Shown piece by piece: positions 1 through 7,576 of a stretch of DNA of 14,585 bases (position 1 is the stretch's first letter; every line of letters starts with the position of its first letter). This DNA comes from Akkermansiaceae bacterium (GTDB lineage Bacteria > Verrucomicrobiota > Verrucomicrobiia > Verrucomicrobiales > Akkermansiaceae), in contig JALZUH010000158.1 in NCBI GenBank assembly GCA_023301645.1, positions 1 through 14,585 on the forward strand, read 5' to 3'. Below the pieces are notes generated by a model, which saw only the letters and a list, made by a program, of their open reading frames with translations, ran no database searches and had not been told where the DNA came from. The translations under genes were made by a program, and so were the position numbers.

Positions 1-868
1 TATTATAGAGCTGATGTCGTATGCTCATGTGCGCATACGAAACTGACGAACCTCGATCTTCTTTTGGCACGAGTCTCAGCGGCTGAAGTCTCGCTTCCTC
101 GACTGACACCTCAGTGAGAGAGCCTGCTGCCACCATTCTCGCATAAACATCATCCTGCTGGTCCTGAGCCCGCTCCAAGTTTCGAAATGGCGAAAACACA
201 TGAGGCCCTCTAATGATGCCGACAATCATCGCGCACTCAGCTGTATTCAGCTCAGCTGCTGGCCTCCCGAAATAAGTCTGCGCCGCCTGCTCAACACCAT
301 GGCAGCCAGCACCAAAGTAAATACGATTAAGATAATGAGTGAGGATTTCATCCTTAGAATACCGACGCTCAAGGCGAAGTGTAAGTGCGATTTCGAGAAA
401 CTTCCGATGCAGTGACTTAGCGCGTAACTCATAAGTATTACGCGTGAGCTGCATCGTCAGCGTTGAGGCACCTTGGGTAAACTTACCGTCTTTGATATTT
501 CGCAGAGTCGCCCTAGCGAGACCTCTTACATCCACCCCGTGATGCCTCGGGAAGTTCGCGTCTTCACGTGCGTAGAGCGCATGCACTAAGGTATCAGGAA
601 TTTCCTCACGGGCGATCAGTCGACGCCGCTCACCATGGACAGCGGTATATTCCTTACCACTCCTATCATAGACGATCGATCGCTCTGGAATCTTCGTCAC
701 ATCATCCAGATCATACTGGATCGACAAGTAATGATAATACAAGCCCACCGATAGCAGGACAAGCATAGCTAAGAGAGGTAGCATCAGTAACACCTTGAAA
801 CAGCCTCTTAACTTCACAGGCACCCACTTAGGGATGCGCGAAGGTGCTTGTGCAGGTTTCCAGCTCAT
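1..868 (-). CDS. Class A penicillin-binding protein, N-terminal part (cut by left edge)
   Basis: This reading frame is open from an ATG at 868 to the window edge, giving 289 residues with no stop, so the C-terminus lies outside. It encodes a peptidoglycan glycosyltransferase (GT51) that polymerises lipid II at the outer face of the inner membrane. One membrane anchor lies at about residues 23-47. The GT51 motifs follow in order: REDANFPRHHGVD at 101-113 with catalytic Glu102, GASTLTMQLTRN at 133-144, and KFLEIALTLRLE then LNRIYFG at about 156-186. A transpeptidase domain would be expected beyond the edge but cannot be seen. The gene starts only 19 bp after the stop of the upstream PBP gene on the same strand, so the two are probably cotranscribed. 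The two proteins align through the GT51 region but differ clearly, so this is an old paralogue pair and not a recent duplication. The nearest purine-rich word (GGAG) is more than 20 nt upstream of the start, inside the previous gene. Confidence 0.93.
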   Translation of the reverse strand, partial: MSWKPAQAPSRIPKWVPVKLRGCFKVLLMLPLLAMLVLLSVGLYYHYLSIQYDLDDVTKIPERSIVYDRSGKEYTAVHGERRRLIAREEIPDTLVHALYAREDANFPRHHGVDVRGLARATLRNIKDGKFTQGASTLTMQLTRNTYELRAKSLHRKFLEIALTLRLERRYSKDEILTHYLNRIYFGAGCHGVEQAAQTYFGRPAAELNTAECAMIVGIIRGPHVFSPFRNLERAQDQQDDVYARMVAAGSLTEVSVEEARLQPLRLVPKEDRGSSVSYAHMSIRHQLYN

Positions 869-887
869 TGATTGATAAGACTAATGA

Positions 888-3335
888 TTACTCCACAATG
901 ATCGCTCGCGGAGGCTCAGCATTCCGACTATTTGCGCGGCTATTCCCCTCCCATCCGTGGATTGGGCAATAATCGTTCTCCGCCGGCACCATATCGAGAG
1001 GCACGTCAGCCATGTAAGCAGAGCCACTAGCAGCGCACCCTCTGGTAGCTCGCCTAGCCGACCAGCGACAAAGGTTCACCTTCATAGCCTTCACCGTCTG
1101 AAACTTCGAGGTAGCATAGCCTAGCTTCTGTGCCGTCTTCATCACATCCACCCAAATGGGAGCTGCTAGCGTCGAGCCGTAGCCTTGATTAACAATCGTC
1201 TTCGGCGTGTCTAGCCCGACCCATACCGCACAGGTCAGCTGCGAAGTGTATCCAGCAAACCACGCATCTTTGTAATCATCGGTCGTGCCCGTCTTCCCAC
1301 CACAAGGCGCACTAAATCCTAAGCGGCGCACGGTCTTGCCCGTCCCTCGATTCACCACCTCTTCTAGTGTCCTAGAAACTGCGCGACTTGCACCCTGGGC
1401 AGCGGCAGTCAGCAAGAGCCGCCCTGAGCTACCCTTACCCGGGTAGAGCCTCTCTTCGACTCCGTCTTTATTTCTCTTCCGTATTTCCTTGATGATATAG
1501 GGGCGATACCAGTCACCATTATTAGGAAACACCGTATAGGCGCTGGCCACCTGCCATGGGGTCGCCTCCCATGAGCCGAGAAAAGCCGATGGATTCTTCA
1601 CAAATAATGACTTCCCAGTGAACGGTTTGACAAAACCTACATTCATCGACATTTGATTCACCTCATCAAGTCCAGCATACTCACCGACTCGCACCGAGGA
1701 GGTGTTTTTCGACCTCACGAGAGCGTCCGCCGCCGTGACATAGCTTTCATACTTACCATCTGAGTTCGCAGGACTCCACGACCTGTCTGCTTTCTTAATC
1801 TCGCCGGGCTTGATCCTACCATCAGGTATCCATGTATCAGGCATCATCCCACTATTAAAGGCCGTCAGGTAGACGAAGGGTTTGAACACTGAGCCGATTT
1901 GTCGGTAGGCTTGGATAGCACGATTATACCTCGACTCATTAGCATTTCGCCCACCTACCACGGCGAGAACCTCACCTGTATTGTTCTTCATCACCACACA
2001 CGCCCCCTGTAAGTAGGAAGGAGCCTGTCGACTGGTCGCTGCAGCATTGAGGTTTCTTGCCTGCCACTGGCTACGTGTCTGGTGCTTGTAGCCAGACTGT
2101 TTCTCCACCTTCGCCAAGTTACGCTCCACCGAGAGCTCTGCTGAGCGCTGAATCGTGTGATCAATAGTCGTCACGACAATAAGTCCACCCGACTTGATGT
2201 TCTCCTCCTCTAAAATACGGTCGAGCTCACGGCGAAGAGCGTCCATAGCATATGTTGGCTGCGTGGTGCGGCGGCCTTTTGGCCTGACATTGAGCGGCTC
2301 TGACTTCGCCTTATCTGCCTGCTCTTGGGTGATGTGCTCGTAGTTGACCATCCTGCCCAAGGTTACATTCCGCTCAGATGTCGCCCTATCGATACTTCTA
2401 AAGGGAGAAAAAGCATTCGGCCCACGAATAATCCCCGCTAGCATAGCCGACTCCGATAGGGTGAGCTGACTAGCTGGCTTCTCAAAATACGTCCTCGATG
2501 CTGACTCGATACCACGAATGGAGTGCCCCCAGAAAATGCGATTCATATAGTGCTCAAGAATCTCATCCTTTTCAAAACGCATCTCAATACGCAATGCCAG
2601 CGCCATCTCCAGTAGCTTCTGATCAATAAGATCTAGCTTCCCCTTGCTCTTCATAGCATCAGGTTCAAAAAAAGTATTCTCAGCGAGCTGAATACTCAGC
2701 GTAGAGCCACCTTGGGCAAAGCTCCTGCGCTTGATATTCTCGACAACTGCGCGCGTGAGACTACGAGGATCAATGCCGATATGCTTATAGAAGCGAGCGT
2801 CTTCCCTTGAGATCAATGCATTTTTAAAATCATCGGCCACCTCCGTATGCTTTACAAGGTAGCGATTATCACCATGCAGCTTACCCAGCTCCGTCCTCCC
2901 GTCTCGGGCATAGACGATCGTGCGAGCTGGCATCGAAGACACCTTTGCCATGTCATAACCCCATGAGCGAACTCCATAAAAGAGAGCCCCGCACACCCCG
3001 CACATACAGCCAAAAACAACACCAGCACCAGCAAGTCTCATCGGCCATTTAATCACAGGGTGCATCCCTCGCGTGAGATGAGCTACCAGTAAAAGTGGCC
3101 ACAGTAGCAGCCATGATAAAACACCTCTTTTCTTCGAAGCTTGGCGAGACCCGCGCTTCTTTCTCATCGGCCTCTTCTTTGCTGCCGTTCTCTTCTGCGT
3201 AGAGCTTTTCTTACGTGCTGTTTTTTTACTGGCTTTCTTCGCCACCTTTTTCCCGGACGCGCGGGCAGAGAGCTTGATACGAGCAGAAGAGCTTGCTCCT
3301 GGCTTTCTATCTTGAGAGAGGGGGTCTTCTGCCAT
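888..3335 (-). CDS. Class A (bifunctional) penicillin-binding protein with Lys-rich cytoplasmic tail
   Basis: Bifunctional peptidoglycan synthase (glycosyltransferase plus transpeptidase), membrane-anchored and acting in the periplasm. The start chosen is the ATG at 3335 (815 aa). The open frame extends to 3500 but would then overlap the divergent protease gene, and the extra residues look non-native. From this start: a Lys/Ala/Arg-rich tail at about 21-70, hydrophobic segments at about 72-86 and 100-122, a GT51 domain with SREDARFYKHIGID near residue 176 (catalytic Glu178) and GGSTLSIQLAEN near 209-220, and a transpeptidase domain with SVFK at 482-485 (nucleophile Ser482), SKN at 542-544 and KTG at 681-683. 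All three penicillin-binding motifs are intact. The C-terminal tail after the KTG motif holds three spaced cysteines. The basic tail resembles histone H1-like sequence and is unusual for a PBP. The neighbour downstream is a second class A PBP. Confidence 0.95.
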   Translation of the reverse strand: MAEDPLSQDRKPGASSSARIKLSARASGKKVAKKASKKTARKKSSTQKRTAAKKRPMRKKRGSRQASKKRGVLSWLLLWPLLLVAHLTRGMHPVIKWPMRLAGAGVVFGCMCGVCGALFYGVRSWGYDMAKVSSMPARTIVYARDGRTELGKLHGDNRYLVKHTEVADDFKNALISREDARFYKHIGIDPRSLTRAVVENIKRRSFAQGGSTLSIQLAENTFFEPDAMKSKGKLDLIDQKLLEMALALRIEMRFEKDEILEHYMNRIFWGHSIRGIESASRTYFEKPASQLTLSESAMLAGIIRGPNAFSPFRSIDRATSERNVTLGRMVNYEHITQEQADKAKSEPLNVRPKGRRTTQPTYAMDALRRELDRILEEENIKSGGLIVVTTIDHTIQRSAELSVERNLAKVEKQSGYKHQTRSQWQARNLNAAATSRQAPSYLQGACVVMKNNTGEVLAVVGGRNANESRYNRAIQAYRQIGSVFKPFVYLTAFNSGMMPDTWIPDGRIKPGEIKKADRSWSPANSDGKYESYVTAADALVRSKNTSSVRVGEYAGLDEVNQMSMNVGFVKPFTGKSLFVKNPSAFLGSWEATPWQVASAYTVFPNNGDWYRPYIIKEIRKRNKDGVEERLYPGKGSSGRLLLTAAAQGASRAVSRTLEEVVNRGTGKTVRRLGFSAPCGGKTGTTDDYKDAWFAGYTSQLTCAVWVGLDTPKTIVNQGYGSTLAAPIWVDVMKTAQKLGYATSKFQTVKAMKVNLCRWSARRATRGCAASGSAYMADVPLDMVPAENDYCPIHGWEGNSRANSRNAEPPRAIIVE

Positions 3336-3467
3336 ACTGGTTTGTTCTATACGGGGTGAAAGTAATCGGTGGTAATCTTTCAGAGAATAAACTCTAGAGA
3401 GCAAACTCATACAATGTAAATCCCACCCCAGTAAGACAAAAAATCTTAAATAAATCTCACCTTTCAC

Positions 3468-3483
3468 GTCGCTTACAAGCGAC
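3468..3483. promoter_or_regulatory. Perfect inverted repeat in the PBP/HtrA divergent spacer
   Basis: GTCGCTTACAAGCGAC has perfect 7-bp arms (GTCGCTT and AAGCGAC) around a 2-bp centre. It ends 9 nt before the ATG of the plus-strand HtrA protease and lies within the 157-bp spacer shared with the divergent PBP gene. Position and symmetry fit an operator or a small hairpin that controls access to the HtrA start. The 2-nt centre is too small for an unstrained RNA loop, so a protein-binding site is the likelier reading. No clear -35/-10 pair could be assigned nearby. Confidence 0.45.
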
Positions 3484-3492
3484 ATCACAAAC

Positions 3493-4551
3493 ATGGCCAA
3501 GACTCACCTATTCCCTAATCCATCAGCGACCTTCCTCGGACTCGTTACCACTCTCGTGACTGCCCTCATTGCGGCAAGCCCTTCCATTAGCGCCGCTGCA
3601 CCGAGCTCAGCCCCCTCTGCCAAGGTTGAGAGTTTACAGGATTTAAAAAAACTCGAAAAGGCCATCAATCAAGTAGTCGAGTCCACCCTCCCCGCCACCG
3701 TCTCACTCGGCTCCACGCAAGTAGGCGCTGCTGGTAGTGGTGTCGTCATCACCCCAGATGGGCTCATCCTCACAGCGGCTCACGTCATCGCTAACTCTAG
3801 TGAAATGATCGTCATCTTCCCCAATGGCAAGCAAGCCAACGCCAAAGTGCTCGGGGCTAATTTCACAAGGGACTCAGCCATGATCCAGATCACCGACCCT
3901 GCCCCTGCAGGTGGGTGGCCACATGCTGAGGTCGGCCACCCTAAGAACTTGAAGTTAGGCGACTTCGTCATCGCCATGGGACACCCCAGTGGCTACGACC
4001 CATCGAGAACGCCACCCGTGAGATTCGGGCGATACATTTCGCAGTCTATTAATTACTTCTTTAATACAGATTGCGCCATTATCGGCGGTGATAGCGGCGG
4101 GCCATTATTTAACCTCAAAGGCGAAGTCATCGGCATCCACTCATCGATCGGCAACTCCCTCTATGCTAATAATCACGCCAGCCTAGCAGGATTCCACCAA
4201 GACTGGGACAGACTCCTAGCAGGTGACCAATGGGGTGAACTAGGACGATCAGGCTTACAGGATGAGAACTCCCCTGTTCTCGGCATTGTCACCGAGCGGA
4301 TTTCGAGAAATGGCCTACTCATCGAGCGAACCATCCCGCAAGGACCAGCTCACAAGTCAGGCATCAAACAAGGAGACCTTATTCAGAAAGTAAATAACCA
4401 CGATACCAAAGACCTCAAAAGCCTACGTATCGAACTATCTAAAGAACAGCCAGGAAACACCATTGAGATCACGCTACTAAGAAACAACCAACCCATCAAA
4501 CGCACTGTCAAACTCGCCAGCCGCAAAGACATCTTCAAACTCCTCCGCTAA
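3493..4551 (+). CDS. HtrA/DegP-type periplasmic serine protease (S1C, one PDZ)
   Basis: Periplasmic trypsin-fold protease with a C-terminal PDZ domain, of the family that degrades or refolds damaged envelope proteins. 352 aa, starting at the ATG at 3493. Residues 1 to about 35 form a signal peptide with a hydrophobic core (LGLVTTLVTALIAA) and an Ala-rich cleavage region. The full catalytic triad is visible: His97 in LTAAHVIA, Asp127 in TRDSAMI, and Ser201 in GGDSGGPLFNLKGEVIGI. A single PDZ domain occupies about 262-348 (LGIV, then GPAHKSGIKQGDLIQKVN). This is shorter than DegP, which has two PDZ domains, and closer to DegS-like architecture, but a cleavable signal rather than a membrane anchor seems likely. 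The next gene, a related pseudoprotease, starts 25 bp downstream and is probably cotranscribed. An inverted repeat sits just upstream of the start. Confidence 0.93.
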   Translation: MAKTHLFPNPSATFLGLVTTLVTALIAASPSISAAAPSSAPSAKVESLQDLKKLEKAINQVVESTLPATVSLGSTQVGAAGSGVVITPDGLILTAAHVIANSSEMIVIFPNGKQANAKVLGANFTRDSAMIQITDPAPAGGWPHAEVGHPKNLKLGDFVIAMGHPSGYDPSRTPPVRFGRYISQSINYFFNTDCAIIGGDSGGPLFNLKGEVIGIHSSIGNSLYANNHASLAGFHQDWDRLLAGDQWGELGRSGLQDENSPVLGIVTERISRNGLLIERTIPQGPAHKSGIKQGDLIQKVNNHDTKDLKSLRIELSKEQPGNTIEITLLRNNQPIKRTVKLASRKDIFKLLR

Positions 4552-4576
4552 CACCTACCTCTCACACACTCAGCGC

Positions 4577-5707
4577 ATGAAACCCTCATCAAGCCCCTTT
4601 TCTCCAGTGACTTTGGCCATTACTACGACCCTCTGCATGCTACTTATCATGGCAACAGCACAGAACGTCTCTGCACAAAGGCCTAATAAACTCATCCTGC
4701 CCGCACTCGGAGATGACCAGAAAGTGCAGCTCGGCAAGCAGGCTGCTACTCTCTTTTCTGCCATCAAGCCAACGACCCAAGACATCGCCAAAAGCACCGT
4801 TACTATTGGCCGCCCTGCTGACCGGCTCGCCTTTGGCATCGTGGTCAAAAGCCCGCACTACCAGCAGCCTGTGATCCTGACCAAATGGAGTGAAGTATCA
4901 CGCTATAGCGAGCGTCTCTTTATCACCACCGCCAATGCGAAGCAGCTAGAAGTAGAGATTGCAGGAGTCTACCCTGAGCACGACCTCACCATACTACGTG
5001 CCACCCACGCTCAGGCTGAGCTCATACCTGTCGACCTCAACGATGAGGTAAAGCTCGACCTAGGTGACTTCATCACCCTCGCCCGCCACGACGGAAAAGC
5101 AGAAGGATTCGGCGTGGTCAGCGTGAAAGATCGCAACCTTAGCCCTGCTAATAAAGGCTACCTTGGTATTAGCATGAGGCCCACAGACCACCTCAATAAT
5201 GGCATCTATGTTCAGTCTGTTTCACCTAATAGCGCTGCTGAGATGGCAGGGCTGACTCCAGGGGACATCATCACAGCCTTTGGTGACAAGACCGTATCAG
5301 GCCCCTCTGAAACACGTGTCGTCCTACAGAGCATCCTCCCCGGTTCGAAGATCACCATCCACTACACCCGCAATAAAAAAGCCCACAAATCAGTCGCCAT
5401 TCTTGGCTCACGAGCCGACCAAAAGCAACTCCAACGCATTTCCAGCGAGCGCATGAACCTCATGGAGAGTATGGGCACAGAGCTCAACTACGTAAGATCT
5501 AACTTCCCTAGCGTTATCCAGACCGACATCCCTATCGAGCCTATCGACGTCGGCAGCCCAGCCATCAATCTTGATGGGGAATTCGTCGGGCTCACCATTG
5601 CCAGAGCCAGTCGGATCAAAACCTACATCATCCCAGCTGCTACCATTCGCAAAACACTCGCTAAAACCCCTCTGTCTCTGCAGCAAGCGCTCCACAGAAA
5701 GAGATAA
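4577..5707 (+). CDS. HtrA-like pseudoprotease with embedded PDZ domain
   Basis: 376 aa secreted protein related to the preceding HtrA protease. A signal peptide covers about 1-33 (hydrophobic core TLAITTTLCMLLIMA, cleavage near VSA-Q). The first barrel aligns with the upstream protease: VILTKWSEV at 99-107 replaces LILTAAHVI, so catalytic His becomes Ser105, while the Asp equivalent (Asp136 in EHDLTIL) is kept. A PDZ domain follows at about 194-278 (GYLGISM, AEMAGLTPGDIITAFGDK). After it, FPSVIQTD at 310-317 and IDVGSPAINLDGEFVGL at 323-339 align with the serine loop of HtrA, with Val325 in place of Ser, followed by YIIPAATIRKTL at 350-361, the usual end of the second barrel. The order is therefore barrel 1, part of barrel 2, PDZ, rest of barrel 2. 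The triad is lost, so it is likely non-proteolytic: a regulator, chaperone or scaffold. The domain order is inferred by eye. Confidence 0.82.
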   Translation: MKPSSSPFSPVTLAITTTLCMLLIMATAQNVSAQRPNKLILPALGDDQKVQLGKQAATLFSAIKPTTQDIAKSTVTIGRPADRLAFGIVVKSPHYQQPVILTKWSEVSRYSERLFITTANAKQLEVEIAGVYPEHDLTILRATHAQAELIPVDLNDEVKLDLGDFITLARHDGKAEGFGVVSVKDRNLSPANKGYLGISMRPTDHLNNGIYVQSVSPNSAAEMAGLTPGDIITAFGDKTVSGPSETRVVLQSILPGSKITIHYTRNKKAHKSVAILGSRADQKQLQRISSERMNLMESMGTELNYVRSNFPSVIQTDIPIEPIDVGSPAINLDGEFVGLTIARASRIKTYIIPAATIRKTLAKTPLSLQQALHRKR

Positions 5708-5784
5708 GCCAGCGCCAAAAAGATACAAAATATCAAAATCTTTGGTTGCCTAAAAAACGAACAATAGGCAAGCTACTACCAGTT

Positions 5785-6105
5785 ATGGCTAATTCAACGA
5801 ATGTTCTCGCAAGTGGAATCGAAATCACAGGATCTATTAAGTTCATCAATGACATGGTTATTGACGGCAAGGTAGATGGCGAAATCACCTCCGATAAAGG
5901 TAAGGTAACCATCGGCGAAAATGCCCACATCATCGGAAATGTCAGAGCAGGCGAAGTAAAACTCTTCGGAAAAGTAGAAGGAACTATCACTTCTGAGCGC
6001 TGTGAGCTCAAGCCAAACTCCAAGCTAGACGGCGACATCAAAACCAAGATGCTCAGCATGGAAGAAGGTGCTAGCCTTTCTGGTCGCACAGAAATCGGCG
6101 GCTAA
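5785..6105 (+). CDS. Bactofilin (polymer-forming cytoskeletal protein)
   Basis: Small beta-helical cytoskeletal protein that self-assembles without nucleotide, usually beneath the membrane, and serves in cell shape, wall-enzyme placement or polar organisation. From the ATG at 5785 it is 107 aa, about the core bactofilin length with very short tails. The repeated pattern of short hydrophobic strands separated by Gly and Asp turns is plain: ITGSIKFINDMVIDGKVDGE, then VTIGENAHIIGNV, VKLFGKVEGTI and LDGDIKTKMLSMEEGASLSG. KVDGEI, KVEGTI and the late GDI are the typical periodic motifs. The frame opens earlier at a TTG (5746), but those added residues do not look like bactofilin, so the ATG is preferred. 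It lies 77 bp after the pseudoprotease on the same strand and is followed by a strong terminator, so it is probably the last gene of the HtrA run. Confidence 0.92.
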   Translation: MANSTNVLASGIEITGSIKFINDMVIDGKVDGEITSDKGKVTIGENAHIIGNVRAGEVKLFGKVEGTITSERCELKPNSKLDGDIKTKMLSMEEGASLSGRTEIGG

Positions 6106-6148
6106 TATCGGTCTCCCACCTGACCGTTTATTCTTACCCACATTTTTG

Positions 6149-6181
6149 AAAAAACCGACGCTTGAGAGCATCGGTTTTTTT
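6149..6181. terminator. Bidirectional intrinsic terminator
   Basis: AAAAAACCGA (6149-6158) pairs perfectly with TCGGTTTTTT (6171-6180) around a 12-nt spacer that itself holds GCT/AGC pairing. Each strand ends in a run of T, so the hairpin can stop transcription of the plus-strand bactofilin and of the converging minus-strand CNNM gene that ends at 6226. Confidence 0.9.
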
Positions 6182-6225
6182 GTGCCCACACATCTGCCTT
6201 TCACTCAGCAGACACAGTTCAGCAA

Positions 6226-7254
6226 CTAATCAGAAACAGCAACCTCACGTCGGGCGATACCACGGAGTAACCTGCCGAAGATATCTGCACCTGTAATGAT
6301 GCGCTTCTCCTCTTCTGTCCAATAAAGCACGACATCACGGTCGACCACATCGTCATTTTTATCAAATGCCTCTACCACGAACTCACCTAGCACGGTATCA
6401 AGTGTCGCCTTCGGATCGGACACCACGACAGGGCGGTAACAGCAGCTATAAATATCCACACTCTCGCCCTCACTGTAGAGCTTACTGAGATATTCCATCG
6501 TCTTAATGACCAGCTGCGGCACGCCCTGCTCATTAATGACAACGGCCATCATTTGTGGAAACTTCTTCAGTGACTCGATCAGCTCACGCCCCTCATCGGA
6601 ATTAGCCATAGGTAAGGACGGCAAATCCACCTGCGCAGGAAATGAAAAAATCGTATCAGGATGCATCACGCTCCCCTCAGTCGACACAAAGCGGTCATCG
6701 AGATCGAGGAAGTTCAGCGCACCTCGGCCTTCATTAGCGCTAATTTCAGAGCTTTGCTCACTGATGTGCTTTTCTAAAATAATCTCAATATCGCGCTCAC
6801 CATAAAGGCTAAGGCCCTCCTTACCTATCCAGCCATCTAGAATAAACGCGCACGGCTTAGCCAAGGGGTAGAGCAGTATGCGGTAGAAAACGAGTAGAGG
6901 AGAAAGCTTCGCCCCCACTCTCAATGCGTGCTTGGAGAAATACGCCTGCGGGATAATCTCACCAAAGAAGGTAATACCCACAGTTGAGAAAATAAAACCC
7001 CACATCCCAGCCAGCACAGAGCCACTAAGCATAGCGAGCAAGACATTCACACTGACATTACCCCACAGGATAGTGCAGAGGAGCAGGTTTGCATCTTTGC
7101 GAAGATTATAAACCTTTTGAGCCTCCTTATTGCCTTTCTCGACTTCCGCCTCTAGGCGCATTCTACCCAGTGAGAAAAAGGCCAAGTTTGACCCAGAGAA
7201 AATCGCCGACTGCATAAGGCAGAGTGCGATTGCCAACCAAATTAATATATCCAT
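6226..7254 (-). CDS. CNNM/DUF21-domain membrane protein
   Basis: 342 aa integral membrane protein with the CNNM (DUF21) transmembrane domain, a family linked to divalent cation (Mg/Co) transport or homeostasis. Hydrophobic segments lie at about 3-28, 57-78, 81-103 and 116-138. Family-like motifs are SGSNLAFFSLGRMRLE at about 20-35, GNVSVNVLLAML at 65-76 and FGEIIPQAYFSKHALRVG at 97-114. After the membrane part, NFLDLDDRFV and SVMHPDTI at about 181-202 match the linker that leads into the paired CBS region in this family, but the CBS region itself is divergent. No C-terminal CorC/HlyC domain is evident, and the protein is shorter than the roughly 400-450 aa of full-length relatives. The start is the ATG at 7254, 18 bp after the stop of a small winged-helix regulator on the same strand, so the two probably form an operon. 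Substrate is not predictable. Confidence 0.85.
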   Translation of the reverse strand: MDILIWLAIALCLMQSAIFSGSNLAFFSLGRMRLEAEVEKGNKEAQKVYNLRKDANLLLCTILWGNVSVNVLLAMLSGSVLAGMWGFIFSTVGITFFGEIIPQAYFSKHALRVGAKLSPLLVFYRILLYPLAKPCAFILDGWIGKEGLSLYGERDIEIILEKHISEQSSEISANEGRGALNFLDLDDRFVSTEGSVMHPDTIFSFPAQVDLPSLPMANSDEGRELIESLKKFPQMMAVVINEQGVPQLVIKTMEYLSKLYSEGESVDIYSCCYRPVVVSDPKATLDTVLGEFVVEAFDKNDDVVDRDVVLYWTEEEKRIITGADIFGRLLRGIARREVAVSD

Positions 7255-7272
7255 ATGTTACTATTGCGACAC

Positions 7273-7557
7273 CTACTTAAGCGATTCTGTTAACTTTCGC
7301 AAGGTATATTGAGACTCAAGGCGGTGGCGTAGTGGAAAATCTAGATTTACCAAATAATGATTACGCCTTCCCACGCGGGATTTAGTCACAACTCCGTCAG
7401 ACTCGAGCTCCGATAAAATCCTCAGCACAGCTCGCTCGGTAATGCCAACCTCAACGGCCAAATCACGGATTCTCATCTCAGGATCACGCGTTAGGCAAAT
7501 AATCACATGCGAGTGATTGGTCAGAAATGTCCACTTAGTTTTATTCTCAGGCATCAT
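7273..7557 (-). CDS. Small winged helix-turn-helix regulator (MarR/ArsR-like)
   Basis: 94 aa DNA-binding protein made almost only of a winged helix-turn-helix. MRIRDLAVEVGITERAVLRI (residues 28-47) is the helix-turn-helix with recognition helix, followed by ILSELESDGVV and the wing KSRVGRRNHYLVN at about 59-71. The preceding stretch HVIICLTRDPE is the usual first helix of this fold. No ligand-binding or metal-binding domain is present, so what it senses is unknown. Two ATG codons are adjacent at the start (7557 and 7554). The gene lies 18 bp upstream of the CNNM gene, with which it is probably cotranscribed, and is divergent from the NTF2-like gene across a 68-bp AT-rich spacer containing repeated CATG words. 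Autoregulation from that spacer is a reasonable inference. Confidence 0.85.
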   Translation of the reverse strand: MMPENKTKWTFLTNHSHVIICLTRDPEMRIRDLAVEVGITERAVLRILSELESDGVVTKSRVGRRNHYLVNLDFPLRHRLESQYTLRKLTESLK

Positions 7558-7576
7558 TAATTAAGTGAAAATCAAT

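Noticed and set aside
200..768. Small plus-strand frames of 66-71 codons near the left edge
   Set aside because: They lie antisense to the clear GT51-coding frame on the minus strand and show no family resemblance or plausible composition.
3336..3500. N-terminal extension of the PBP frame back to 3500
   Set aside because: The extra 55 residues overlap the start of the divergent HtrA gene, carry no PBP feature and cover the spacer that must hold both promoters. The ATG at 3335 begins a plausible hydrophilic tail.
5726..5744. AAAGAT/ATCTTT inverted repeat before the bactofilin gene
   Set aside because: Only short AT-rich arms in a naturally AT-rich spacer; no T run and no consistent promoter elements.
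5746..5784. TTG start giving a longer bactofilin
   Set aside because: The added 13 residues do not resemble bactofilin tails, and an ATG at 5785 gives the usual core; neither has an SD motif, so the choice is not certain.
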